NCBI GenBank assembly: GCA_030248295.1
Contig: JASANH010000123.1
Location: 124,001 to 188,000 of the forward strand
Origin: Mesodorylaimus sp. YZB2_4
Taxonomy: Eukaryota > Nematoda > Enoplea > Dorylaimida > Dorylaimidae
Length of the DNA: 64,000 nucleotides
Reading direction: 5' to 3'
Below the pieces are notes generated by a model. The model had not been told where the DNA came from, made no database searches, and saw only the letters and a program-made list of their open reading frames with translations. Below, one piece after another: positions 12,455 through 25,000 of the stretch; within the stretch, counting starts at the first letter, position 1; each line of letters begins with the position of its first letter. The translations under genes and the position numbers were made by a program.

Positions 12455-15072
12455 TTTATGGCCGGGCCCGGTTTGACGAATGCGAGTGGTCTTAACGGGA
12501 AATTGGCACGGGTGCACTAAACGTGATCACCACATCCATCGCCCCATCCAACTCGGACTGCCGGGTCTCTACTTCGCCAAAATTGGGAACTGAAACGAGC
12601 GAATAGGGCGAGCATGAAAAAGCGAAAAGCGCTTAGCGGCGGCGGTGCCGTTCTAGATTGGCTGGTCTCACCCGAATGAGTTGGCCAAACACGGACTAGG
12701 TAAGCACACATTCCCCAAGGATAACAGCCCAGAGTAATAATGCGTGACAAAACCAAAAACAGGGCGTGATGAGCGTGAAAGTGCTGGCTAGGACTGACCA
12801 CAGGCCAACAGTGGCCCGGACGACGAGTCGACAGGAGTTCAACTGAGTCAACAAAAACACCGAGCCTCGGTCAGTCCCCTCGCTTCCCTCTCAGCCTAAA
12901 CAAATCAAATAGAAAAAGCAGGCAAACAAATAGAAAAGGTGAGACAGGCAGCGATTAGGTGAATGACAAAAAACAGGTAACATCCGCGCCCGGTCAGAAC
13001 AAACAAGTGCCGTGGGAGGAGGGGCCACTCCGAGTGCCCGTAGTTGGCGTGACCAAGTTGGGTGTCAGTGCTCCACTGCGCCAGCATCGAGTATTGACCA
13101 GTCGACAACGAGGCCCCATCGTCGAGAGAATACGAACCGGCGTTGGAAATTTAATCCATCCATGCTTGCCGCACAATGTATCGAATTCATGGCCGAGACG
13201 AGGTCCCTTTTTTGCACGCACTCGTCGAGCCGAGGGTGTTGCCCAAAAGAGGTCTTCTTTAATCCCACCGTTTTGATGGCACAATAGAGTAACCGATTAA
13301 TCAGATGGCCTCCCCCCGCCTCGTCGAGGTCAAGAAAGACGGCCGGACCCGGTTTTTATCGGAAATACACTAAACACACCATTTTTCTCCGCCCGCCCGA
13401 ATATGGCCGGGCGGCCACTCGCGCTGGTGGCCACTAATCGAGGCGCAGGCCCATGATCAAAAGAGCAAACACCCTGCCTGCTCGCGAACACGAGAATGGA
13501 CACCTCATCGGCCGGACTGACCTCGATGACGTAAAGTTATCCGTGGCGGAGGGTGCTTGAGTGACGTGATGACTAGATAAGATATCGGCCGGGGGGCCAT
13601 TACCTCCGCCAATCATGACTGGCCAGAGTCGATGGGGCGGGCAAATGGAAAGGAGAAGCAGATGGAAATGAGGCCGTGCACTCTCGCCCGCCCACAAAGA
13701 GCTCGTAAATGGTTCTAGGAACGTGGAAATTATGACCATGTACGGGTTGAATATAAAAAAAGAACACTCTGGTTCGCGTGATCGCCTAGCAGCTGCTTTT
13801 AACCCGCTGGGACTGGCCCCGCCCGCTCCATCGGCCGCTATGAATAGGAATAAGCGACAGATGCACCCATCAAAGATTGTTTGAAGTGGATTAGGGCCAA
13901 ATCGGGCTCCGACAAGGCCTCGAATAAAGTTGACCGACAACACATTCTGTTCGAGTCATAGCGAGCGATGTGTAAAATCAAATCTTGAGTCGTCGAATCG
14001 GCAATTATTCTTCTGATTGGCCAGGATGATGGTCGGTCACTGATGGGGACCTCACACGACGAACGAGTCGACAATGTGTCGAGCTGCCTCCCGAATACCT
14101 TCCACCGAGCTCGTTTTAAAAGCATTCGATGAGGAGGGTGCCGAGCTAGCGCACTGCCGTTAGCTACCACCCCAGTCGAATGGCCGAGGTAGCTGGAGTT
14201 TGGCCCCCTGAGGATGGTGCGGAAAACAAATCCCTTTTCATACATCATCGTGCCCTTCTTTTCCGAGATGACGTTTCCGATTCGTAGGCCGATGGAGGGA
14301 ATCACTCGTAACGAGCTCGGCGAGCATGGGGTCGTGCTAGTCGACGAGACCCTCTTGTTTCTGGAACATCATAAATATCTAAAAAGCCTTCAGTCAACAG
14401 GTGCCAGAGCACGCAATTGGCCGATTTGGAATGGACTACTCGACAGCCTCGACAACTGACGCGCAAAAAAGCCAGCAGTTGCAGAGTGAGGACAATGGAT
14501 TTTCGAGATCGCGATTAAGACCGGGTATAAGTGAGATCAAGAGATTCGAGCCAGGCCGGAGCATCCGAGAGAATAACAGGGCGGGCGCGAAGATGAGGAG
14601 CCCTGGCCACAATGCCAGGAGGGGGCGGCCGTCGGCGCTGTTCATTTCGCGGCGGGCGTCTAAATTTGGGCATAAGCAATTGTGGCCGAGGCATTACGAG
14701 CTCGGGCCATCTGTTCAAATCCAATATTTGCAGCCTAGCTGGGACGAAAATGGAGCAACAGAGGATTAGACACCCTGCTACCACCTCGCTCTGACTTGTA
14801 ACATTGGCCCCGAGGCGTTGAATAAAAGCAATCGAATTTGAGAGAGGCAGCTAGAAATGAGAATTCTCGGGCAGCAAATTACCTCGTGCCAGGCCGAACT
14901 CGGGCGCGCACCCTGCGATGAGGTATGCGCTATTTAAAACGGAAGAACCTTATCAAAAGTTGCATTTCGACGGAGCTCATGCTCGACTGCGGTGCTTTCT
15001 GCAACAGATGCCGGACAACAGGCGAAGGTTCGAGCGGCAGCATGTTCAAGCTTCGGAGCGAAATAATAAACC
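12455..15072. other. Non-coding region upstream of contactin
   Basis: This lies 5' of contactin and should include its promoter and 5' UTR. Open frames at about 13434-14305 (minus) and 14401-14794 (both strands) are long for chance, but are rich in Arg, Pro and Ser, match no family I know and overlap each other on opposite strands, so I do not call them genes. No RNA gene is seen. Confidence 0.5.
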
Positions 15073-16219
15073 TACGAGGGGAGCTCAAAAAGTTCTCGCA
15101 ACTGGCATATGAAATCGCTGCTCTTTGAATCTGATATACAGTACATGGCCGTTGACCTTAACATCTCACAGGTGTACGCGCAAAACGGCATTTCTGACAA
15201 AACTTGGCAAAAATGCGACTGAGGTGGAAACCGAATCACACAAAGTTTATGGTGACTCAACTCCACCATATCGTACAATCGCTTGGTGGGTGGCCGAATT
15301 CCATCAAGGAAGAGAAAGTTTGGAAGATGAACACAGGACTGGGCGACCCCGCACATCGACCAGTGGGGAAATTGTGGTCGAAGCTGAGAAATCAGTAATG
15401 CAAGTCAGAGAATCAGAGGCTGCCCTGGGCATTGCTGCTGGATCAGTCATTTCAATTTTACACGAACATTTGGGGCTGTCAAAAGTTTGCGCTCGCTGGG
15501 TCCCCCACTCGGGAGCAGAAAGAAATTCGGGCATCATGTTCAGAGTTGATGCACCTATTCGATAGGACTTTTGCGGACGGATCGTGACGGGCGATGAGTG
15601 CTGGGTTTTTTGGTATGATCCAGAAACGAAAGAAATGTCCATGCAGTGGCTCCCGAAAGGATCGAACCCACCCGTCAAGGCGATGGTCCGATCAGCTGGA
15701 AAGACATCTTGACATTGTTTTTCGATTCTGAAGGCTGGCTGCTGACCGACTTTTTGGGAGAGGGTGAGACCATTAATGACCAGTATTATGCCCATTTAAT
15801 GGAGAAACTACGGGCAGCCATAAAAGAAAAACGGCGAGGAAAATTGAGAAAGGGTGTGACAACGCGCCAGTTCATCGCGCGGGTGTTGTTTTGGACGCCT
15901 CCATGACTTGCACTGGACCCGATTGAATCACCCACCCTATTCACCAGACCTGGCACCCTCCGACTTCAAGGTGTTCAAAGATTTGAAGAAAAGCGTGAAA
16001 GGGAAGAGATTCGTTGATGAGAATGAGTTGCAATCAGCTGTTATTGAGTGGCTGGATAGCCAGTCAAGAAGTTACTGGCATGGCGTAATGAAAGAGCTTC
16101 GAGATAGATGGGAGCAATGTCATAACTGAGCTGGTGATTATGTCGAATGGTGTCAAGTATTGGCCTGATTCGTTGTCATTTATATGCCAGTTGCAAGAAC
16201 TTTTTGAACACCCTACGTA
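15073..16219 (+). mobile_element. mariner-family DNA transposon, both terminal inverted repeats present
   Basis: The left end runs from 15073 and contains CTCAAAAAGTTCTCGCAACT followed by GGCATAT. The right end to 16219 is its reverse complement: ATATGCCAGTTGCAAGAACT followed by TTTTTGAACACCCTACGTA. TA dinucleotides sit at both edges, as expected for the TA target duplication of mariner elements. The length of about 1.15 kb is a little short for the family (usually about 1.3 kb), which implies internal deletions. The transposase inside is broken, so the element cannot move on its own. Confidence 0.88.
15150..16129 (+). pseudogene. Degenerate mariner transposase
   Basis: Pieces in order along the plus strand are a helix-turn-helix region (KVYGDSTPPYRTIAWWVAEF, GRESLEDEHRTGRPRTS) and the first catalytic block TGDECWVFWYDPETK near 15590. 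A second block CDNAPVHRAGVVLD follows near 15860, and the third block HPPYSPDLAPSDF near 15940. The three Asp residues fit the D,D,D catalytic triad of mariner transposases. The pieces lie in different frames and are separated by stops and small deletions, for example a stop at about 15562. Loss of function is clear; the DNA-binding half is the best preserved part. Confidence 0.88.
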
Positions 16220-16701
16220 ATTGAAGATTTGCTGACGCCGATGGGCGCTGTACTCTGGCGGCTGCATGTGCGGCTGGTAGACAAGCCGTGGTTCTCAGCT
16301 CATGGATATACTATAACTATCCATGTCCCAGCTTAGATCAGGTTACCTCATAAACTACGGTAGTTTTGCTTCGATAACGACAGCTGCTCTGAGTGGATAG
16401 CACGTGGATGAGAACTGTGGATGTGCGCATGGTCACTTGGTCAGTTACACGTCAGTTGGCCATCTATCCAGAGTCATGGACGCGGCCCGTCTACTGCACA
16501 CATTGCATCACATTGTTTCTATCGACCCCCTAAAATCGTCTCTGCTGACGCCCAGACCATGAACATTCTAGAAAGCTTAGCGCGCCAATTCAAACTTTTC
16601 GATGCTTTTTGGGGGATAAAAGCTTATCGCTGCAAGGCAGTCGAACCTGGCCTGTGACTCGGCAGCCATCCACGAGCGGCTTGCTTGGGCATGGGTCGCC
16701 A

Positions 16702-17274
16702 CTAGGATACAATCGAGGCGCATATGGCCTGAACCCCTGGCTTCTGGCGTCTTGTGTTTATGCGAAGGCTAGTTAAAGATCCGACAAAACAGTCCAGCGA
16801 CGATGTCAGATTGCTAATTGATCTCTTTATGCACGCCGTCAGTGCGAGTGCTGGGTTGGGAGATAACAGATTTGACGTCGGTCCGTGCTGGAACATTACA
16901 AAAACAATCCCCGAGTGTATGAGGTTGGTAAGCCACTGCTCCAAGTGCGGTCTGAGTTCCTTGGGACATAAACCATTGTCACTAAAGTCCAGCATGACCA
17001 CACGACAACCTGGACTCTTCCAATTCGTCTTGCTGCTTGAATTCCCGTCGTGAATTTGTGTCAAGCATTCGTCGATGGCATAACAGGGACCTGTTACTCT
17101 TTCTGGGTCGACTCCGCGTCCACTCTGATCACGAAAGATTCTGATATTCTTGCTAGGCTTTGCTCGGGTTTCCAACGGAGCCAGAAGGCCATGCATGTGT
17201 GACCTGTGTGTGGAGGGTGGGCTGAAAGGTCGGACACTTTTACCCGTCCAACGTGGGCAGGCTCGATGCCACAT
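16702..17274 (-). pseudogene. Possible non-LTR retrotransposon reverse-transcriptase remnant
   Basis: A 190-codon open frame contains CRVVMLDFS, then LCPKELRPHLEQWLTNLI, then HGPTSNLLSPNPAL. This spacing loosely recalls the reverse-transcriptase core of Jockey/CR1-like elements, in which a DFS motif is followed by a conserved helix and a Pro-Gln-Gly loop. The essential loop is not intact and no YxDD box is visible. If real it is a small inactive fragment; chance similarity is possible. Confidence 0.3.
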
Positions 17275-17288
17275 GACAGGAGGTGCGG

Positions 17289-17397
17289 ACTAATCTGGAC
17301 TGGTTCTCGCTTTGCATTGATTAAACTGCTTTGGTTGCCCCCGCCTTGTCAGTCGAAACGGTTAATCAATGCAAAGCGAGAACCAGTCCAGATTAGT
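17289..17397. repeat. Perfect 36-bp inverted repeat (hairpin)
   Basis: The 36 bases at 17289-17324, beginning ACTAATCTGGACTGGTTCTC, are repeated exactly in reverse complement at 17362-17397, with a 37-bp spacer. No mismatch occurs in either arm, so the structure is recent or maintained. It lies just past the candidate polyadenylation site of the carboxypeptidase gene and outside any coding sequence. Confidence 0.95.
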
Positions 17398-17664
17398 TCT
17401 CTGGGTGCAAAGTGAAGCATGAAGAAATGGTCGAAACACCAACATGCAGCTCTTTCCCGGGAGCTTTGCGCGTCTCACGTAGATTTATTGTTAGAGCCAA
17501 TAAGTACAGTTGATATCACAGTTTTGGTAAACATGACATGCGGCCCGTAAATAGGATACGCTGTTGACACACAGTGAGATCAGGACTATTCTCTATTTGG
17601 TATGGCAGAAGAAATGTTTTGCAGACGCGTATTATATTTTTCGTAAACTTCCACTAGGCCGTGT

Positions 17665-20413
17665 TCACTGGGCCAAATTCTCTACCACGTTTTCCAAGTC
17701 CTCGTTGGTGACTGGGGCTTGGTTTTCGTCGACTTCCTGCAAAGTGGGCGACTGTCCTCGACAGTGGTGCGACCTATGCGCAACTTACTTCTTCCATCTC
17801 TCCTTCGCTCGGCAGACCCTCGATTGGCTCCAATTGGAAATCGACACGTTGCGCCTGGTTGCCGTGCACGTTGTGGACGGTGACCAGTCGCGAAGCTGGT
17901 TCGTACCCGTACGCTTCCACAGTCACGTTGTATTTGCCATCCAGCGCCAAACGCCAGTAGTCGCCACCGGTGGCTACAGCAGTCAGAGATGAGTGTTGGT
18001 GGGTGAGGGGGGGGGGGGATTTACCTGATGTCACTGGGTGGGTGATAATGACTGGTTTCTGGGGGTCGGTCACGTTGGTCAACCAGATGACGGCTTCAGG
18101 GATGGGCTTGCCGGTTTTCTTGTCAGTGATCAGACCCTTGATACCGATATGGGACTGAAAAGACAACCATTGCAGTGGGTGCAAACGCGGCAGCCAGCCT
18201 GGACTTACCATCCACATAAAGTTCATCAACGCAGCCTTGTTATCATTCCAGGCCTGCTCCAAGAAGGAGGCCTCGGGGAATTTGGCGCAGCTCAATTCCA
18301 GGGTGATCTCGAAGCAGTTGGTGGCCAGGTAGTTGAAGTCTTGCATGCCTGAAGCGGAGTATGGTGAAGCAGAGTGGGGCGAGGGGGGAGTGTGCTCACC
18401 TCCCTTGACGCTGTACCAGCGAGCTCCGTTCGTGATGCCGCCCTGCTTGGAGAACTTGTCGTCGGCGCTCATGTCGCACGGTTTGTGATCGTCCTTGGCC
18501 ATGTGCGCGTGCTTGGTCGAGTAGGACAGGGCCAAAGCTCTGAACACCAACAACTGCTAGTTGGGAAGATGGTGGTGACAGTCCGCGCTTACCTGAAGGT
18601 GACATCGTCGGGCGAGCGGGCGTACTGGTTCTCGCCTTCGACGCGGCTCAGATCGAACGGGTAGTTGGCCACGAGGTCGCCCTCGTGCAAGTTGGCCGAC
18701 AGAACGAACGGCGTGGACAGGATCCAGCGTGCCACGGCTCGCACTTCGGGTTCGTGCTGGAATGGAGGTCATGAGGGATGTGCCCCGCTGCATAGCCACA
18801 GGCCGAGTATGCTCTCAAACTGCTCTCTAGCTTATGATTAGCAGTGTCGAAACGTCGCGCGTGTGTGTGTGACATCTGACAAAAGAACCCATTTTCTGTA
18901 AGACTGGCAAAGATACACAGCAATTTGCACGTAAGGAAACCCCTGTCTGAAACTCCTTGTTTAGACGCCCAGTGCATGTTTGAAAATATGGTTTCGGATG
19001 GCCTATGCAGAGGCGATCTGCATGGCACCCAAGTTTGCGCACAAGTGCCCCATGGAGGGGGAGACTCACGGGACTGTCGTCGGCGAAGAAGTCGAGCAGG
19101 TGCGAATATCTGGGCACACCGCGCTGTTCGAAATAATAGTAAAGACTGTCCAAATCGGGGAAATTTCTGTTCAGGTCGACCCCATTGGCATTGCCGCGAC
19201 CCAGCAGCCAGGCCGCGTTGGCCGATGCGCGCTAAAGCGGGTGGAAGTGTCGGCTGGGGCGTGTTAGCTATGGATAAGAGGGGGCTTACGTAGTTGTAGG
19301 CGCGTTCGTAGCCATCGGGGTTCATGCTGTACATGAGATGGATGCGGGTGGTGTTGACCAGACGACGAACTTCGGGGTCCCTGGCCTGGTATTGGTCGCA
19401 CAGGTAGTCGGCCAGTTTGAGGACCAGTTCGCGCCCGACCACCTCGTTCCCGTGCATGTTGGCCACGTACTTGAACTCGGGCTTCACTGAAAAGTCAGTC
19501 AGAACTGGTGGATATGGGGTTGTGCGCTCACACTGACCAGCTTGAGAGGTGTGAGCGTGAGAGGCCTGGGTGCTCACATGCGGGGGAGGGTTCGAGGATG
19601 TGTCGAATATGTGTTCATTAGCCGTCGAGTGTGCTGTCAGTGCTTGGCTATGACATGACATGGGATCGACCGTGTCGGGTGGGAGAGCAGTGTTTGTGCC
19701 AGACGCCCAGCGAGTCCTTATCCCACCTAAACTCACGCCAGCTTTCACGGGTTTCCTGTTCAGATGGGAAGACATCCTTCCATTCTCCTTATGTCTTGCC
19801 GGCTGCGTCGTGCGCCCACGCTGCGACGGACCGTGTAAGGAAGGAAGGAGAAGTTGTGACGTCAAAGAGAGGGGCCGGTTCGTCGAGCTGGCTTAGCTCG
19901 GGGTGCTCGTTATCTTCCGGGCCTTCGAAGCGGGGTGTGTACACTGGCGATCAATACGCGTCTTATGGAGAAGGGACGGGTTTGCGTAACACGAACGGCC
20001 CGTTCGACGAGGCCCGTCAAGTGCACGAGTGCCTTATCACTGGACAAGTTTGGAGAGTGGAGAAATTGTGAAAGAGATGGGTGAAATTTTACAAAATATT
20101 GTAAATTATGGAGGCTAGATGAGGAGATGAATTGTGGCGTATGGTCACGAGGGGACAGTGACACTCCCACTCCCGAGGGGGCAGGTGACTTACACAATTC
20201 ATGTTTTCCGGGGGCGGTTGAGAATTCGATGACGGTGAGTGGACGGTTCTCGACACTTTCTCCGACCACGTAGATTCGAGTGATGTCGGGGCATTTTTTG
20301 TGTACATCGGCCAGCACGTTTTCGGCGGCCTGGGTGTCGTGGTGAATGTATTGGAATGCTGACGAGTAGCTGCAGTAGGCCAGCACGGCCAGCAAGTAAC
20401 GCAGGGGCAACAT
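17665..20413 (-). CDS. Carboxypeptidase E-like metallocarboxypeptidase (M14B)
   Basis: Nine exons close exactly to 469 aa: 20194-20413, 19290-19486, 19070-19231, 18593-18756, 18400-18539, 18209-18348, 18025-18154, 17789-17973 and 17665-17736. The start gives a signal peptide ([20 protein letters not shown]). Zinc and catalytic features are present: [13 protein letters not shown] (His85, Glu88), [32 protein letters not shown] (His about 217) and the catalytic Glu in [14 protein letters not shown] (about 312). A transthyretin-like domain follows ([20 protein letters not shown]), then a short acidic tail. Length and lack of a transmembrane helix fit carboxypeptidase E, which trims C-terminal Lys/Arg from prohormones in secretory granules. 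Carboxypeptidase N or M is the main alternative. Intron 1 (19487-20193) is the longest. Confidence 0.93.
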
Positions 20414-22076
20414 GGTCGCGGCCGAGCTACAACCGAGAATGGCGAGCCGACTCGGGCGCCTCGACGAGCGTCGACGTAACTCCGTCGCCTCGCAGCGGCC
20501 GCTATAATCAAGAAGGGGCGGGCGAGGGCTGCGCCGACTAGCTAGCTCGAGCTCGAGCCAGTGCTTTTATGGCAACGCCCACCAGCCCGAGCTGACTGAG
20601 TGTTATTGCGTATTCACGAGCTCGCCGTCAATAAAACTGTCCCAATTAGCACGGTGGACACACGGGCAGGTGACTCGACACTGCCGGAACCCCCATCTGG
20701 CCATGCACTATGAAGTTGCCGCTGGCAACCTGCTCGTCCTACTTGGAGCGGGGACCCTTTGTTGTGCGATGGGCCGCGACAGTGCCAGCGACTATTCTCC
20801 ACCATGAACACATGCTGAAGGACGCATTTACGGCAGCTTAGTGCTTGGGTGCAAATAATTTACGACGCACGAGCACAGGCCTGCAGACTTGCCACTACGC
20901 ACAGAAGGTCGTACAGGAGCATGAATGTGTGCGCTCTTGCCTGTAGCTCGTTAGCTTTGCTGTAAAATATGAACAGCTATGGACAGAGTACACAGCACTC
21001 CTTTTCGCTGCACTGTCCTGACAGTTTTCCAATGTACTAGTCTCTGGAGGAAACAAAACATTTTTCGACCAGATCGTCGCGCGATAGGCCTGTCCATTAC
21101 TGGCACTGATTATGGAGACATGCCGACTGAGAGGGTGTCGAACTCTGATCGCAGTTGCACTGTCACTTTGACTGCAGGTCAGACGATGAGGCGCAGTCTG
21201 CATTGCAAGTATGGCCTACCAAAGTAAGTGTAGAGTCTTGGACTGGGTAGGCCTGAGCAGAGGCAGAGGCCGGCTGCCCTTCATGCGGTCCATCCCTGGA
21301 GCAAAGAAATCCCATTTTCTGGGTGCGGGTTGATAATGTGAGCTTGGAGCTTGCCAAGTGAAAATCTTGACTAAGTGAATTTTGGGTGGCGCAACTACGC
21401 AAGTAAAGCAAACCATAAACGCGGGTGTAGCTAGACCGTGCTAGCATCCCTCACAATCTCGGTGTGATGCTTTCAGAAAACAAGAATATCAGGCGTGTCT
21501 GCACGATGTCAGAGCATCATTTTCAGTCCATGTTTTCGTGACTTTTCGGCTTCGATAAAACGCAAACCTTTAATGATTTCTTATTTACGAGTAGAGCGTG
21601 GAAAACTACAGCAATTGAAAATCAGGCGTCGAGTTGTCCTACTTCGAATTCGAATTTGCCTCACTTTTTGGTAACGTATGCCCGCCACTTATATCAAATC
21701 TGCCCTCATTTCGACCACGGTTGTAGGGTTGGGTGTGTGCGGTGCGGCCTCCGTGTCCCGTGTTTTGCAAGAAATTGTGCATGGAACGAACGAGAAATAG
21801 GGGCGTTGACAAAAAGCACAAGAATTATTCATAGATTGTCCATTATCGCCTTTTCTAATCATTGGTGGCCTGAGTGCCGTCCGAAATTGGGCACGTTCGA
21901 CTCGATTTACCGAAATAATTTCGAGTCGACGCGTGTGCGCATGCTGTGATATTTCCTTGGAGTCAATGAAAACAAATAGTTTTGGTGATAAATCCCCACA
22001 TATTTGTTGTGTTGATGGTCCCCGTCATTGATTGAAATAGAATATAATCCGGATTAATCAACGAGTCGACGATCAA
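20414..22076. other. Divergent intergenic region between carboxypeptidase (-) and mask (+)
   Basis: The two flanking genes point away from each other, so both promoters must lie here. DNA just upstream of the carboxypeptidase start (about 20420-20560) is GC-rich with many CpG. No TATA box or initiator is convincing. The short frames show no known domain. Confidence 0.5.
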
Positions 22077-25000
22077 ATGCTTACGGGCCCCATTCTCATG
22101 ATGGGAGATCAAGTAGAAGACAGTGCCAGCGAGGATATTTCTGACACAGACGTAAGTGGTCAGGAATGTAAACACGGTTGGCGTGGCAGTGCTGTCCCGC
22201 CCGCGGAAACTTCTACCAAAGTACCAGATCGATCGGAAACTTCTTCCGTCCAGCTTACTATTTTGGTCTTGAAACCAGTTTCCACACTGAGAAAGGGCTT
22301 TGTATTTGGAAGACGCACTTGTTTTTGTGCTTTTAGATCGATAGTTTTATTTTGGATAAGGATTTGGTGGACGACACGTTGACAGTTCCTCCGCAAGAAT
22401 TCCTATTCGCCCCTCAAGCCATGTCGGAATCGGTAGTCCTGCCCGATTTCACCAGTTTGGACCCCGAAACGCAGGAACGTTTGCAAGCTTTGCTTCAGGC
22501 GGCAGGTAAGATGGCGGGGCAGATTGTGTTCATTGGGCCCCTGGCAGTGTGGACGGATCGATTGCAGGCATAACCAAGGTCGGCAGCGATGGACGGGCGG
22601 TGGCTGACCCGGACTTGCTCAAACGATTGACTTCGAGTGTGTCGAATGCCCTGGACGAGGCTGCAGCCGCCCTTACTCGAATGAAAAGCGACGACAAATC
22701 GTGAGTGACTTGTTTGTCTGACATGCAAGCCTTGCTCATGCGAACCCGACCCGCCGTGGGTGCACTTTTCAGGACTGACGAGGCGAGTGGGACTGGTGTG
22801 ATACCGGGCGATGTGAACGGTGGTGGGGCGGGGAGCAGCAGCGAGGAGGGCGAGTCCCTGTTGTCCCTGGCCTGTTCGGCTGGCTACTACGAGCTGGCCC
22901 AGGTGCTGCTGGCCATGAGGACGAATGTGGAGGATCGAGGAGCCAAGGGCGACTGCACGCCCCTCATGGAGGCCGCGTCGGCCGGTCACGCGGACATCGT
23001 CAAGTTATTGATCGCCCACGGCGCCGACGTCAATGCGCAGTCATCGACAGGTGAGCGATAGCTCGTTACTAGTGTCTAATGATTGAACGAGGGCTTGGTC
23101 TCGGCGCAGGTAACACGCCTCTCATGTACGCCTGCGGCAGCGGACACGAAGAAGTGGTGCGAGTGCTACTCGACGCCGGGGCCGATGTGGAATTGCACAA
23201 TGAAAATGGTCATAGTCCTTTGATGGAGGCCGCCTCGGCGGGCCACGTCGCCATTGCGCGCCAGCTGGTCGAGCACGGGGCGCAGGTGAATGCGCAGAGT
23301 ACAGAGTTCAAGGTTGGTCTGGTAAGTGGGGTGTGCACTGGTGAGGGCGCGGCCTGAACACTGTTGCGCTGCAGGAATCTCCCCTCACGTTGGCCTGCTA
23401 CAAGGGTCATTTGCACATGGTACGGTATTTGCTGCAAGTGGCCAACGCGTCGTCGCCCGGTCGCCAGGAGGAGCTGCACACGGCGCTCATGGAGGCCAGC
23501 ATGGACGGGCACGTGGAGGTGGCCCGACTGCTGCTGGACGCCGGTGCCCGGGTCAATCTGCCCACCGACTCCTTCGAGTCCCCTTTGACATTGGCCGCGT
23601 GCGGGGGCCACGTCGAGCTGGCCAAGCTGCTGCTCGAAAGAGGAGCCAATCTAGAAGAACCGAACGACGAGGGATACACGCCTTTGATGGAGGCCGCTCG
23701 AGAAGGCCACGAGGACGTGTGCCGACTTCTCCTCGAACGCAACGCCGACGTCGATGCGCAGACGGAGGAGACGGGCGAGACGGCGCTGACACTGGCTTGC
23801 TGCGGGGGATTCCAGGTGAGCAAACGGCAGGCTACGTCAGACGGCTCGCTCACGGCCTACCCATTTCAGGAAGTGGCGGCGCTGTTGTTGGATCGAGGCA
23901 GCGATATGGAAGCCGGAGCCAACACGCCCCTCATGGAAGCCGCGCAAGAAGGACACGCCGACCTGGTACGATACCTGATCAAACGAGGAGCCAACGTGAA
24001 CGCGGGCACTGCTTCCGGAGACACGCCCCTGACGTACGCGGCTGAAAACGGGCACACCGACGTCTGCCTGGCACTGCTGGAGGCCGGTGCCGACCTGGAG
24101 CACGGGGCCGACGGCGGCAAGACGGCCTTGATGAAAGCCGCCAGAGCCGGACACGACTGCACGGTGACACTGCTGATGGGCAAGGGGGCCGACCCGAATC
24201 GAGCCACCACGGCCAACGACCACACGGCCTTGTCGCTGGCATGCACTGGCGGCCATTTGACAACAGTGGAGCTTCTGCTCAGGTAAGGACCCTCGGGGAC
24301 GCGTCCTCCTCGCCCTCATACTCGCCTTTTGCAGACACGGAGCTGATCCGCAGAGGAAACTGAAGGACGGGGCGACGTGCATCATGGAGGCGGCCAAGGG
24401 TGGCCACACGACCGTGGTGCAGTTGCTGCTGGACTGGCCCACCTTGCACCCAACCATCCCGCCCCAACCATCTCTAGCGTTAGCACCGCCTTGCTCCGAA
24501 ACTGCCGTCGCAGTCGTGGGGGCTGAAGAGGGCGCGATTGGCGGGACCCCGGCCTCCAACCTCCTTCCTCAATTCAATCTTCAACTTGCCGTGGCCGCGG
24601 CCGCCGCCTCTGGTCAAAATTATGCGAGCTTGTCGTCCGGTCTGTTCAATTATCAAGCGGCCATCGGAAACAACAGCAACAGCATGAGTGCGCTGGGTCC
24701 CGTGCTGCCCACTGTTTCCTCACTGGCCGATTGTGATCAGTTCATCGGAGACGAGGACGACGAGGAGAAGGACCCTCTGAGCCTGGCCCAAACGGCCTTG
24801 CTGCAACAAGCCAGCGAGAAGCTCAGTCCCAAGGATTACCAGAAACTGCAGGAGCTGCTGAAGGTAGGTCGCCCGGACCAGCACCACCCCCTCGTCACGA
24901 CCCTCGTTTCAGGCCCAGTTCCAGGAAACCGCTGCTCAATTGGCCAGCCGAGTGTCGAGCGGAAGCAGCGCCACTGGCACAGTGCAGTCGACCCCCAGGA

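Larger units (their letters stand above)
16220..17664. other. Non-coding region downstream of carboxypeptidase gene
   Basis: This holds a possible reverse-transcriptase relic (16702-17274, minus) and a perfect hairpin (17289-17397). TTTATT at about 17484 reads AATAAA on the minus strand, about 180 bp past the carboxypeptidase stop codon, and is a good candidate for its polyadenylation signal. Nothing else is recognised. Confidence 0.55.

Noticed and set aside
13434-14794. Overlapping frames of 120-170 codons on both strands
   Set aside because: Arg/Ser/Pro-rich composition, no domain, no compatible splice partners and overlap on opposite strands suggest chance frames in GC-rich DNA.
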